A DNA stretch of 64,000 bases from Bacteroidota bacterium (lineage in GTDB: Bacteria; Bacteroidota; Bacteroidia; Bacteroidales; Paludibacteraceae): contig JAEWUM010000046.1 of assembly GCA_023459355.1 (NCBI GenBank), positions 62,001 through 126,000 on the forward strand, written 5' to 3'. Positions 1 to 8,459 of the stretch are shown here, one piece after another. A program made the translations under genes and the position numbers. The notes beneath the pieces were generated by a model that saw nothing but the letters and a program-made list of their open reading frames with translations, made no database searches and was not told the DNA's origin. Each line of letters begins with the position of its first letter. Within the stretch, counting starts at the first letter, position 1.

Positions 1-164
1 ACATCGGGAACGGACTTTCAATCGGCTACTCCTTTGACATCCCTGTATCACAGATGATTAGGGCAACATGGAGTTCGCATGAAGTGATGCTATCCTACGA
101 AATTGACATCAAAGCAGGAGATACATCACGCAGAAAAAAATATAAAAGCATACGGATTCTTTGA
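1..164 (+). CDS. PorP/SprF-like T9SS outer-membrane protein, C-terminal fragment
   Basis: The window opens inside a gene. The frame from base 3 reads IGNGLSIGYSFDIP, later WSSHEVMLSYEID, and stops at TGA 162-164. A glycine/tyrosine-rich beta-strand followed by a T/S-HE-(I/V)-ML-SY ending is typical of the last strands of PorP/SprF-family barrel proteins. Members of that family often lie directly upstream of gldK and anchor the type IX secretion and gliding apparatus in the outer membrane. Only about 54 residues are visible, so the call rests on this short motif plus position. The start lies outside the window. Confidence 0.7.
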   Translation, partial: IGNGLSIGYSFDIPVSQMIRATWSSHEVMLSYEIDIKAGDTSRRKKYKSIRIL

Positions 165-217
165 TTCACACAGAATAAAATGAATTATTTTTCGTTTGAT
201 AAGTAAAATTTCAATTT

Positions 218-1591
218 ATGAATAAACTTTTTGTAATCATAGCGTTATCATTGATGGTACTTTCCTGCAATAAACCTGTGGGAGAACTGACAAGTGCACG
301 CAATTCGGCCAAGATGGGTTTCTCTGACACCAAACCCTATGGCATGCAATTAATTAAAAAAGGAACTTTCATGATGGGAGCCCACATGCCGAACGGAATG
401 TTTCCCGGTCGTGAAGCGCCACGCCAGGTAACTGTCGAATCATTTTACATGGATGAAGCGGAAATTACCAACGACCAATACCGCCAGTTTGTATTGTGGG
501 TGCGCGACTCTATTGCCTATCGCGCCCTGATTAACATCGGCCGAAATGAATACATGATCGACGACCCCAACAGCGATAGTGACTCTATCCGCATACGCTG
601 GTCGCAACGCATCCGTTGGAACGACCGTAACGAAGATGTGCAGGAAGCTTTATCTTCTTTATATTATACCGGCAATGATGATCTGGGTAGCCGTCAGCTC
701 AATGCAGCCCGCATGGTTTATCGTTACGAAGTATTTCATTACGATCAGGTTTCTCTGCCCCGCAATCAGTATAATTACGTTACCAATTCCTATCCTGAAG
801 GGGCCTATGTTACCATCGACTCAACTTATTTTGATGAAAATGGCCATTTGGTTAGCCAGACCATCAACCGCAAGCTGACCAGCAGAAAAGATTTTTATTC
901 AACCAAAATGGTGAATATCTATCCTGACACGCTTACCTGGACACGCGACATTCGTTTTTCCTATAACGACCCCAAGATGAAAATGTATTTCAGCGACCCC
1001 AACTATTCTGATTATCCGGTGGTGGGTGTGAGTTGGGAACAGGCACAGGCATTTTGTCACTGGCGTACCAAAATGTACAACGAAAATCACAAAATAAAAT
1101 CAGAGCCATACCGTCTTCCAACCGAAGCTGAATGGGAATTTGCTGCCAAAGGGCGCGATAAAGATGCCATATACCCCTGGAAAGGCAGCAAATTGGTGGA
1201 TGAGCGTAAAAACTGCTATCTGGCCAATTTTAAACAGGCCAGGGGGAATTACGTGAGCGATGCTGCTGTTACCACCAAACCGGTTAAATCGTACAACGTC
1301 GTAGCCAATGCTAACGGACTATACGATATGGCGGGCAATGTAGCCGAGTGGACCTCCACAGCGTATTTCGGAACATCCAACATCGCAACTGCCGATATTA
1401 ACCCTACTTTTGAATACAATGCCAAAGCCGACGATCCGGTTCACATGAAAAGAAAAGTAGTGAAAGGCGGCTCTTGGAAAGATGTTCCCTACTACCTGCA
1501 AAGCGGTGCGAGAACCTATGAATATCAAAACGTAGGTAAACCATACATAGGTTTCAGGTGTGTGAGATCATATAAGGGAGACATTAAATAG
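218..1591 (+). CDS. gldK: GldK/PorK, T9SS ring lipoprotein
   Basis: Lipoprotein of the type IX secretion ring; with GldN/PorN it forms the periplasmic ring under the outer membrane. The protein has 457 residues. The N-terminus is a lipoprotein signal with Cys17 after VLS. The body is a formylglycine-generating-enzyme (FGE-sulfatase) fold: GTFMMGA near residue 50, EITNDQYRQF near 88, YRLPTEAEWEFAAKG near 305, GLYDMAGNVAEW near 370 and a terminal IGFRCVRS. In GldK this fold is structural and not catalytic (family knowledge). It is followed by gldL, gldM and gldN in the usual order. Start chosen at the ATG giving the signal peptide. Confidence 0.95.
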   Translation: MNKLFVIIALSLMVLSCNKPVGELTSARNSAKMGFSDTKPYGMQLIKKGTFMMGAHMPNGMFPGREAPRQVTVESFYMDEAEITNDQYRQFVLWVRDSIAYRALINIGRNEYMIDDPNSDSDSIRIRWSQRIRWNDRNEDVQEALSSLYYTGNDDLGSRQLNAARMVYRYEVFHYDQVSLPRNQYNYVTNSYPEGAYVTIDSTYFDENGHLVSQTINRKLTSRKDFYSTKMVNIYPDTLTWTRDIRFSYNDPKMKMYFSDPNYSDYPVVGVSWEQAQAFCHWRTKMYNENHKIKSEPYRLPTEAEWEFAAKGRDKDAIYPWKGSKLVDERKNCYLANFKQARGNYVSDAAVTTKPVKSYNVVANANGLYDMAGNVAEWTSTAYFGTSNIATADINPTFEYNAKADDPVHMKRKVVKGGSWKDVPYYLQSGARTYEYQNVGKPYIGFRCVRSYKGDIK

Positions 1592-1650
1592 TGGTTAGTG
1601 GTTAATGGTTAGTGAATTATATATCAATAGCCCCCGGCTTTAGCCGGGGG
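1592..1650. repeat. Short TTAGTGG repeats plus CCCCCGGCT palindrome between gldK and gldL
   Basis: After the gldK stop come degenerate tandem words (tggttagtggttaatggtta). They are followed by a perfect 9-bp inverted repeat, CCCCCGGCT-TT-AGCCGGGGG, at 1631-1650. No T-tract follows on the plus strand, so this looks more like a REP-type palindrome or mRNA-stabilising hairpin than a terminator, and gldL is expected to be co-transcribed. A similar TAGTGGTTAGTGG word recurs at about 15272-15303. Confidence 0.6.
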
Positions 1651-1693
1651 AATATAAATAAAAATTTGAAAATCGTCAAAACAGTATATCATT

Positions 1694-2635
1694 ATGATGG
1701 ACAGAATAAAAAAATTAGGGTCAGTTAAAATTACGACGAAAGACAGGCTTTTTAACGCCGGATATGGTATCGGTGCTTCAATCGTAATTATTGGAGTACT
1801 TTTCAAACTGATGTATTGGGAAGGCGCCGATATTATGCTGACAGTAGGACTGTTGACTGAAGCGCTTATTTTTGCCATGAGCGCTTTCGAAAGACCTCTG
1901 AAAACTTATGAATGGGACAAGGTTATTGATTTTGAAAACGGCAAAATCGACCTTCAGATTAATAACGGATTTACGCCATCAGCGGAAGGAGCTCCGGCAG
2001 AGCAGGCTTATAACCAGGGGGGCGCCTATCCTCCGGCGACAAACTATCCTGCTCCAAGCGCTTTCCCTGGTGTTACCAACATTGAGGGATTAAGTGATGA
2101 AGATGCACAGAAACTGAATCAAAGTATTCAAAATCTGACAAGAACAGCCAGTCAGTTGAATGAAATTGCCTCTTTCTCTTTAGAAACCGAAAGATTTGCC
2201 GAAAGTATCCGTAATATCTCTGAAAACACTTCGAAGTATGCACAAAGTCAGGAGGCCCTGATAGAAGCTACATCAAACCTGCAAACGATTTATCAGCGGA
2301 TTGGTGAAGATACTGAAAAGATTGAAGTTAACACCCAGGAATACCGTACCAAGGTTGAACGAATCAACAGCAACTTAGCCGGTATGAACTCTATTTATGA
2401 GATTCAGCTCAAAGACATTCATGCACAATCGGTGCATTTCCATAACCAAACTGAAATTTCGAAGAAACTTTCGGAAGAAATGAAATCGGTAACAGGAGAA
2501 ATCAGCAAAATGAAAGACATATCGGATGATTTCTCACTCGCAACACAAAAACTGAAAACAAACGCCAACGAATTAGCTGACAACATTGCCAGACTGAATG
2601 CCATTTACGGTAACATGCTGAATTCAATGAGTTAA
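1694..2635 (+). CDS. gldL: GldL/PorL, T9SS motor inner-membrane protein
   Basis: Inner-membrane partner of GldM; together they form the proton-driven motor of T9SS and gliding. The protein has 313 residues. Two membrane helices lie near residues 21-41 and 45-65. Helix 1 carries Lys38 and helix 2 carries Glu56, charged residues of the kind used for ion coupling in GldL (family knowledge). The rest is a cytoplasmic tail: a Pro/Ala/Tyr-rich linker near 100-125, then a long heptad-like coiled coil from about 135 to the end. The start has two consecutive Met codons (ATGATG); either may be used. gldM follows after 27 bp. Confidence 0.95.
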   Translation: MMDRIKKLGSVKITTKDRLFNAGYGIGASIVIIGVLFKLMYWEGADIMLTVGLLTEALIFAMSAFERPLKTYEWDKVIDFENGKIDLQINNGFTPSAEGAPAEQAYNQGGAYPPATNYPAPSAFPGVTNIEGLSDEDAQKLNQSIQNLTRTASQLNEIASFSLETERFAESIRNISENTSKYAQSQEALIEATSNLQTIYQRIGEDTEKIEVNTQEYRTKVERINSNLAGMNSIYEIQLKDIHAQSVHFHNQTEISKKLSEEMKSVTGEISKMKDISDDFSLATQKLKTNANELADNIARLNAIYGNMLNSMS

Positions 2636-2662
2636 AATATCAAAGCAGCTTAATACGAAATT

Positions 2663-4198
2663 ATGAGTGGAACCAAAAACTGTCCGGAAACCCCGAGGCA
2701 AAAGATGATAGGCATGATGTACCTGGTATTGATTGCCATGTTGGCGCTGAACGTCTCCAGTGAAATCCTGAACGGGTTTAAGCTGGTCGACGATAGTCTG
2801 CACACCTCTACCCTCTCCATCAATGAACAAAATGATCGTCTGTACCGGGAATTCAATGCCATGTATGCACAAAACCCGCAAAAAGTCGGGGAATGGTTAG
2901 ATAAGGCTAATAAAGTACGAAAAGAAGCTGATTATCTATTTGATTACATACACAAATTCAAAATTGAATTACTGAAACTGGCTGATAAAGATAAAGCTGA
3001 TACACTATATGCCAGAAAAATCAACAGAAGAGAAAATCTGAGCGTTGCAGCAAATTATGCCCTCCGCGAAGGTCACGGAAAAGAATTGAAAGAAAAAATC
3101 GAACATTACCGTGACTTTATGATTTCACTGGCGGATAAAAATCTGGGAAAAAACGAAATATTCAGCAATATATTCAACACAGAGAACATTAATAATAAAA
3201 GTTGGGAAATAGCAACTTTTGAAAACATGCCTGTATCAGCGGTTATTACCATTCTTACCAAGTATCAGAATGACGTCAGGAACAGTGAATCGAAGATGAT
3301 TCAGTTTTTAAAGGAAAGAACTGATGAGGGCGACGCCAGGGTAAACAAGTTTGATGCTTTCGTAGTGGCAGAATCGAATTATGTGATGGAAGGTCAGGAA
3401 TACCGGGCTAAGATTCTATTGGCGGCAGTCGATACGACAAAGGCGCCGAATATTTTTATAAACGGGAATAAATTAGCCGGTAATAACTACGTTGTACCAG
3501 CCAGCCGATCCGGAGAATACAGTTATTCCGGCTATATTGAATTACAAAACAGCATGGGACAGCTGCAAAAACTCAATTTCACACAAAAATACAACGTCGG
3601 TAAACCTGCTGCCATTATTTCGAATGATGACCTGAATATTCTGTATCGCGGTTTTGATAACAACATTAGCATCTCAGCGCCGGGAATTCCGACCAACAAC
3701 CTGCGTATCAATGTTAACGGTGGTACGGCAACGTCTAAAGGAAACGGAAAATACATCATCAAGCCGACTGCCAACAGTGTTGAAGTTTCGGTAATAGGAA
3801 ACATAGGTGGCAGGCAAATCAACATGGGTAGCAATACCTATCGTGTTCGTCAGTTACCCGATCCAAAACCATACGCAGTTTATAAAGATAATAATGGGAA
3901 TACCCGCAGTGTATTCGATGGTAGTGTGCACGGTCCGACTTTCGTGGCCGGAAACCCGACAGTAACTGCCGGTTATGGAGAAGATGCATTGGTACAGGCC
4001 AATTTTACTGTGAAATCATTTGCCATCAGAGTAGGCAGAAGAACATATAATTCCAACGGACCGAAGTTTTCGCAGGAGCAGATTGACATCATCAACAACC
4101 TGCCTTCAGGCACAACACTGGTAATCCAGCGCATCATGGCAGTTGGACCGGATGGTTTGCAGCGAAATTTATCGGCTGTAGCGATTGAGATTTTATAA
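2663..4198 (+). CDS. gldM: GldM/PorM, T9SS motor periplasmic shaft
   Basis: Periplasm-spanning shaft of the GldLM motor, which transmits movement to the GldK/GldN ring. The protein has 511 residues, near the family norm. The N-terminus, with PRQKMIGMMYLVLIAMLALN from residue 11, is the single membrane anchor that packs against GldL. A helical domain follows up to about residue 220, and then beta-rich Ig-like domains to the C-terminus (family knowledge). The start at 2663 gives MSGTKNCPETPRQ, the conserved N-terminus. It lies 27 bp after gldL and 77 bp before gldN. Confidence 0.95.
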   Translation: MSGTKNCPETPRQKMIGMMYLVLIAMLALNVSSEILNGFKLVDDSLHTSTLSINEQNDRLYREFNAMYAQNPQKVGEWLDKANKVRKEADYLFDYIHKFKIELLKLADKDKADTLYARKINRRENLSVAANYALREGHGKELKEKIEHYRDFMISLADKNLGKNEIFSNIFNTENINNKSWEIATFENMPVSAVITILTKYQNDVRNSESKMIQFLKERTDEGDARVNKFDAFVVAESNYVMEGQEYRAKILLAAVDTTKAPNIFINGNKLAGNNYVVPASRSGEYSYSGYIELQNSMGQLQKLNFTQKYNVGKPAAIISNDDLNILYRGFDNNISISAPGIPTNNLRINVNGGTATSKGNGKYIIKPTANSVEVSVIGNIGGRQINMGSNTYRVRQLPDPKPYAVYKDNNGNTRSVFDGSVHGPTFVAGNPTVTAGYGEDALVQANFTVKSFAIRVGRRTYNSNGPKFSQEQIDIINNLPSGTTLVIQRIMAVGPDGLQRNLSAVAIEIL

Positions 4199-4199
4199 A

Positions 4200-4263
4200 T
4201 TGTCACCAGTCGCCAGACACCAGACATCAGACTGGAGACCGGAGACTGGAGACCGGAGACTTA
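4200..4263. repeat. Short tandem repeat between gldM and gldN
   Basis: This spacer is made of related words. Several CAGACACCAGACATCAGAC-like steps are followed by two copies of a 14-bp unit (actggagaccggag) and a partial third. No hairpin with a T-tract is visible, so it probably does not terminate the operon. The ribosome-binding region of gldN lies just after it. Confidence 0.6.
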
Positions 4264-4275
4264 AAGTAAAAAGAA

Positions 4276-5241
4276 ATGAAAAAAACAGCTTTTATCCTCG
4301 CATCATGCATGTTGTTAGCCGGTTTAAGTACAACCGCTCAGCAACCCAATCTGAATTTCTTTGAATCAAACGGGGTTATGAATCAATCCGGGGAACTCAG
4401 CAATGACCTGGGATACACATTAACGCACCTCGACAATAGGGCCGACGATGTGGTATGGGCACATGTGGTGTATAATATCATCGACCTGCGGGATAACATC
4501 AATGCACAGCTCGCCTTCCCGACCGGACAGGATGCAAATTACAAGAACATGTTCAGACTACTCTCGGAAGCCGTGGTAAAAGGAGCTCCGGTTTACTACC
4601 CGAATGAGGCGGGGATAACTCCTTATTTCGGTCAGGAGAATTTGGTACCGGCAACGAAACTGTCGGATGTATTTTTCATCGAAACCAATGTTGCCGGTGC
4701 GCAATACATCGATCCGCTTTTCGAACGGGATTCGGTAAGAAACACAATAACTATCAGCAACCGTATTTACGACCGTTTCTCAAAACGTATCAATAAATTC
4801 CTGATTCAGCAGGTATATTATTTCGACAAACACCTTTCTCAGATGAGCAGTAAAATCATTGGCATTGCGCCCTTGATGACTATGGAAGATGCACTTGCGC
4901 CAGCATTTCCGGATTTTGAGGATGAAAATGCCGGAGGCGCAGATACCCAGCAACTTAAAACTACACTCAGGGATGCCGTTGTTTGCTGGTTCCTGTACGA
5001 CGATCTGAAATCATATTTTTCGGCTCAGCCTGTATTTCAGGAAAGCAACATTGCCCAACGAATCAGCTACCACGAATACTTCTCCAAAAAGATGTACGCG
5101 GCTTATATGATTGGAGATAACAGTCTGATGAAAAAACTGTACAGCAACACAGGAGAACTTAGCATCAACCAGATTACCGATGAGATCAAAGATATCGAGC
5201 GGAAGTTGGTTGAAATTGAATCGGGGATTTGGGGAAGGTAA
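4276..5241 (+). CDS. gldN: GldN/PorN, T9SS ring protein
   Basis: Periplasmic ring component that pairs with GldK. The protein has 321 residues, with a signal peptide ending near residue 22 (LSTTAQQ). The mature part carries the family's aromatic and acidic pattern, including VVWAHVVYNIIDLRDNINAQL near 55, YDRFSKRINKFLIQQVYYFDK near 160 and SYHEYFSKKMYAAY near 262. It ends in EIKDIERKLVEIESGIWGR. The stop (5239-5241) abuts the stop of the convergent RloB gene (5242-5244) with no spacing. A diverged second copy of its last 19 codons lies at 13113-13169, so this 3' end has been involved in a rearrangement. Confidence 0.95.
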   Translation: MKKTAFILASCMLLAGLSTTAQQPNLNFFESNGVMNQSGELSNDLGYTLTHLDNRADDVVWAHVVYNIIDLRDNINAQLAFPTGQDANYKNMFRLLSEAVVKGAPVYYPNEAGITPYFGQENLVPATKLSDVFFIETNVAGAQYIDPLFERDSVRNTITISNRIYDRFSKRINKFLIQQVYYFDKHLSQMSSKIIGIAPLMTMEDALAPAFPDFEDENAGGADTQQLKTTLRDAVVCWFLYDDLKSYFSAQPVFQESNIAQRISYHEYFSKKMYAAYMIGDNSLMKKLYSNTGELSINQITDEIKDIERKLVEIESGIWGR

Positions 5242-6036
5242 TTATTTGCCGCCTCGAAATTGAGCCTCAATTTTCTTGCGTTCTTCAATCAGGCTTGACA
5301 GTTCAGGTTCAATCAATGGCAACAAATCTTCTGCTAACAAATACATGTTAGTTGAAAACAGCATAGGTATTCCGTTCGTATCTTCCTTGTAATTTTTCTT
5401 AGCATTTTCAATATTCTGATAAATATTCAAAATTGCTTTTTCAGGTTTTATCCCACCACGAACTACACTTGGCAACCAACCTTTAAACTTCCAGCTAATC
5501 TTCAATGGATCTGATGGTAACGGAAAATTCGGAATTGTATCATGATAGGCATAATATAACCAAACTTCAAAACAGGAGTTGCTAATAATCAAGTGAAAGC
5601 CATCAGCAGAACATTTTGGTTTAATTCTAAGAAGTTCATTCATAAAATGATCAACATCCGATATCAGATATATTTTGTCGGGATCTGCATCTTCATTTTG
5701 GCTGCTCGCATAACGTGCCTGTTTATATTGAGCCAATTCATACATTCCATCTGGGGATAGTTTTAATGGATCGGCTATAAATTCCAATTTAATGCGTTTA
5801 AACCTATCGTGGGCAGATAAAATTCTGAAATAATTCTTTTCACGCGACTCACCACCCGATATAATGATGAAAAATGCTTTGGGCATTTCTTCTATATCAG
5901 GTTTTTGATAACTCGCCGAATGAATATCAATTACTGGTAATAGATTTGCTTCTGCTGCAACAGTTTTGATTTTCTGTTGTGGCAGAAGCTCTCTTTCAGG
6001 ACTGCTTTTACTATATGTGCGCTTTGATTCAGCCAT
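5242..6036 (-). CDS. RloB-like protein (AbiL-type defence partner)
   Basis: Small partner of the upstream AAA ATPase in RloA/RloB-type systems, proposed to be a Toprim-like nuclease (family knowledge). The protein has 264 residues. The first 50 are basic and look disordered. RloB hallmarks follow: FIIISGGESREKNYF (55-70), the position where relatives carry an E-G-E/x-T-E-x-NYF motif; the acidic SDVDHF (126-131); and SNSCFEVWLYY (152-162). The first glutamate of the usual EGE is Gly here. The start ATG (6034-6036) shares one base with the ATPase stop (TAATG), which implies translational coupling. Convergent with gldN. Confidence 0.8.
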   Translation of the reverse strand: MAESKRTYSKSSPERELLPQQKIKTVAAEANLLPVIDIHSASYQKPDIEEMPKAFFIIISGGESREKNYFRILSAHDRFKRIKLEFIADPLKLSPDGMYELAQYKQARYASSQNEDADPDKIYLISDVDHFMNELLRIKPKCSADGFHLIISNSCFEVWLYYAYHDTIPNFPLPSDPLKISWKFKGWLPSVVRGGIKPEKAILNIYQNIENAKKNYKEDTNGIPMLFSTNMYLLAEDLLPLIEPELSSLIEERKKIEAQFRGGK

Positions 6037-7337
6037 TATACGTTGAAATCCCCAAGTTGTGGTACAGCGCCATATCGTCCATCCAAATATCCATTTTCAA
6101 GATTAATGGTATTATGGATTTTAAATTCATTGATAGAATACATTTTTGAGTTACCATGATCCTTTTCGGTCAACCATATCTCGTCGGGCCGAAGTAACTC
6201 TTGCTGATTAATTAACCTGGTAGTATGGGTTGTAAATACCAACTGACCTTTGGATTGTTTAGCTCCATAAAATTGTAGTAACGAAAACATTAGATTGGGA
6301 TGGATACTGTTGTCAATTTCATCAATAAAAACAACTTTTTGTTTATTTATTGCTTCGTAAATGGCTGGTATTAGTGTCAATAATCGGACGGTACCATCTG
6401 ATTGAGCAGTTATTTTCATTGGTTTTTTGAATCCAGACTGCCCCATTTGTTCGAATAAAAATTCCTGAACTGTTTTTACCCCTTTCTTCAATGATACTGA
6501 GAAAATATTTCTGTTATTCTCGATTCTGGCAATACCTGTATTGGGTTTTAATGGATCGTTCTCCATTATTTGCTGTAAATCTTTAGCATTTTTGTTATCG
6601 GTTACCCACTCATCAAAAGGCGTATCTGCAATCTTTATGGCGTTGATTCCCACGCCAATATTTTCAAATATTTCATTGGTCAAATTCAACAATGCTGTCT
6701 GTTTCGACATCAATTCAATTAATGCAGGGACTGTACTGTTTATCGTGACAATTTCCAGATATTTATCAAACCACTCAAAAGCCAGCTTAACATCTTCACT
6801 TGTTAACACAGGAAATTTTTGGTTCAATGGAAAAAGCGATGCGTGCGGATTCATCGACAGTAACTGTTTTGCAGAACTCTCATTTCCCAAATAACCCGAT
6901 ATTATCTCGGTTCCGTTACGCTTAAAAAGTAACTTGTCCGGAGTTTTTTCTAATCCCGATTGATAAAGAGATTCTTGTATGTTCTTTTTATCAATTTCTA
7001 GCTTGTAAAGGAAATATCTTTCCTTGATAAAAAATTCAATTTCAAAATTCAGCTTCGGTTGTTTTACAGTCGTCAACTGGAAAATGTATTCATCCAAATC
7101 TACCTTGTTCAGGAAATCCTCGTGAGTTACAAATGACTTAATAAATGCTATGGCTTTAATGAAATTTGATTTTCCCGAACCATTGGCCCCATAAATTGCA
7201 GCTTGCTTCAACAACGGCACACTCATTTCTCCATATATGTGATTGGGAAATGAAGTCCGTTTGGGATTAGGAAACATATCGAATACTGTTTCTTCAAAAA
7301 ATGACAGGAAGTTCCTGATTTTTAGTCGTAGTAACAT
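6036..7337 (-). CDS. RloA-like AAA family ATPase (AAA_15, AbiL-type)
   Basis: ABC/SMC-type ATPase expected to act as the sensor or motor of a two-gene antiphage module. The protein has 433 residues. It opens with LRLKIRNFLSF, the usual start of these proteins. Walker A is GANGSGKS (50-57), QSDGTVRLL is signature-like near 310, Walker B is VVFIDEID, followed by H-P-N, and FTTHTTRLI carries a switch histidine. This combination with RloB matches RloAB, also described as AbiL. No restriction-modification genes are nearby, although the Rlo name means restriction-linked. The promoter has a -7 box at 7363-7370 and a palindrome over the -33 region. Confidence 0.85.
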   Translation of the reverse strand: MLLRLKIRNFLSFFEETVFDMFPNPKRTSFPNHIYGEMSVPLLKQAAIYGANGSGKSNFIKAIAFIKSFVTHEDFLNKVDLDEYIFQLTTVKQPKLNFEIEFFIKERYFLYKLEIDKKNIQESLYQSGLEKTPDKLLFKRNGTEIISGYLGNESSAKQLLSMNPHASLFPLNQKFPVLTSEDVKLAFEWFDKYLEIVTINSTVPALIELMSKQTALLNLTNEIFENIGVGINAIKIADTPFDEWVTDNKNAKDLQQIMENDPLKPNTGIARIENNRNIFSVSLKKGVKTVQEFLFEQMGQSGFKKPMKITAQSDGTVRLLTLIPAIYEAINKQKVVFIDEIDNSIHPNLMFSLLQFYGAKQSKGQLVFTTHTTRLINQQELLRPDEIWLTEKDHGNSKMYSINEFKIHNTINLENGYLDGRYGAVPQLGDFNV

Positions 7338-7362
7338 GATTGATTGATTTAAAAATATGGGG

Positions 7363-7404
7363 CAAAGATATAACTTATTTTGACATCCGTGAAATATTCA
7401 CGGA
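7363..7404 (-). promoter_or_regulatory. Promoter of the RloA-RloB pair with palindromic operator candidate
   Basis: On the minus strand a Bacteroidota -7 box TATCTTTG lies at 7363-7370. Where the -33 element should be there is a 19-bp palindrome (7386-7404), with arms TCCGTGAA and TTCACGGA around a 3-bp centre. Its placement suggests a repressor site controlling the defence pair. No regulator gene is adjacent. Confidence 0.6.
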
Positions 7405-7546
7405 TATATTTATATACTTTGATTTTTTTATTGCTATTAATGCTCGTAAATAATTTATGAAGGGATATGAGACGTGATCTTTCAATGAACTTTACAGTTA
7501 TATCTAATTTTTTTTTGTTGGTCAATGCTATATGAGAGGAACTTTA

Positions 7547-8047
7547 TTATTCTTCATGAGATACATCCTTTAAACTTAGATATAAAAGTGATTTACTTTC
7601 GATATCATTTAATTCTTTGACTTCGGCCTCAATCCATTTTCTTACAGCATTAAAAACTGGTGGTAAAAACTTACTTTGATCAGAATGAATTACTGTGAAG
7701 TATTGTTCAATCTTTTTTATAGTTTGAATTCTAATTGGTATTGATTCAAGCTTTTTCTTTACATCAACATGTTCATTTTCCTCTTGAATTGATATTGATT
7801 TTTGGCTCCTTTTTAAGTATAGTTCTTGATTCCGATTTTCAAGAAATACTTCTTCTGAATCTGAAATTCTTTCCGGCAATTTTCTAATCAATTTAGAAAT
7901 AGCTTGAATGTCAGAGCGTAATGAAATAATGCAACTATTATACCTCTTAACAAAGTCAATGACATGACCTTCTTTTGAATCTTCATAAATTATTTGAAAA
8001 GAATGGCGATATACATCCAATTCCTCATAATAAGACTCTAACAGCAA
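7547..8047 (-). CDS. Hypothetical protein, likely 3' part of a frameshifted gene
   Basis: This 166-residue frame starts at a TTG (8047) but stays open upstream to a TAG at 8168-8170. The upstream stretch reads KKQDIKELKQILSERYSKL and looks like ordinary coding sequence. The product is hydrophilic, helical and charged, with runs of Lys/Glu suggesting a cytoplasmic coiled-coil domain; it has no motif I can name. One base before its upstream stop lies the end of the membrane-protein frame at 8152-8391. A single -1 shift in the GAAAAAG run (near 8161-8168) would join the two into about 280 residues. It lies upstream of the RloA gene on the same strand, separated from it by a promoter. Confidence 0.5.
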   Translation of the reverse strand: MLLESYYEELDVYRHSFQIIYEDSKEGHVIDFVKRYNSCIISLRSDIQAISKLIRKLPERISDSEEVFLENRNQELYLKRSQKSISIQEENEHVDVKKKLESIPIRIQTIKKIEQYFTVIHSDQSKFLPPVFNAVRKWIEAEVKELNDIESKSLLYLSLKDVSHEE

Positions 8048-8151
8048 AAGTTCATCATTAGATTGGTTGTTATTTAAGTTAGATGCAATATTTATAATGC
8101 GAGTGTAGCTTAATTTTGAATATCTCTCTGACAGAATTTGCTTTAATTCTT

Positions 8152-8391
8152 TTATGTCTTGCTTTTTCTATCTATAATATTCTCATTTCTATTGTGTTTT
8201 AATGAATATATTAGTATGAAGAATGAAATCGCAGCTGCAAGCATCCCACCAATGTACGATCCATAAAAACCAATCCAATCACTCATGTCTCCTGCAATTG
8301 ATATATTCCATGGAGTTGTTGTTGATACTATCCAATTCAAACATATCGGTGTAATTGTAATAATTACTATTGCCAATAAAATTCTTTTCAT
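8152..8391 (-). CDS. Small membrane protein, likely 5' part of the same frameshifted gene
   Basis: Taking the internal Met at 8391 (MKRILLAIVI) avoids overlap with the preceding thioredoxin gene. The product is then 79 residues with two membrane helices, ILLAIVIITITPICLNW and WIGFYGSYIGGMLAAAISFF, followed by a charged tail that stops abruptly at KSKT. Proteins with a GFYGSYIGG second helix normally continue into a long helical cytoplasmic domain, and such a domain is encoded at once in the -1 frame (7547-8167). The pair therefore looks like one gene broken by one base. A longer start at 8457 exists but would lie inside the previous gene's 3' end. Function unknown. Confidence 0.5.
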   Translation of the reverse strand: MKRILLAIVIITITPICLNWIVSTTTPWNISIAGDMSDWIGFYGSYIGGMLAAAISFFILIYSLKHNRNENIIDRKSKT

Positions 8392-8459
8392 TCTTTTGAG
8401 TAGATGTTTATATTGCCACAAAGCTATAAAAAAAAATCGAACAGTTAACGATTCCATTT
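8391..8459 (-). repeat. Copy A of a duplicated promoter segment
   Basis: These 69 bp recur in the same orientation at 12954-13022. Of the first 42 bp, 40 are identical, and the rest is similar with one indel. On the minus strand the segment contains a -7 box TAGCTTTG (8419-8426), so it is a duplicated promoter. Here it precedes the small membrane protein. Its distal end overlaps the last codons of the thioredoxin gene. Confidence 0.65.

Noticed and set aside
5242..7337. PARIS (AriA/AriB) system
   Set aside because: The small partner shows RloB-type motifs (NYF, SN-CFEVWL) rather than a DUF4435 protein, so RloAB/AbiL fits better.
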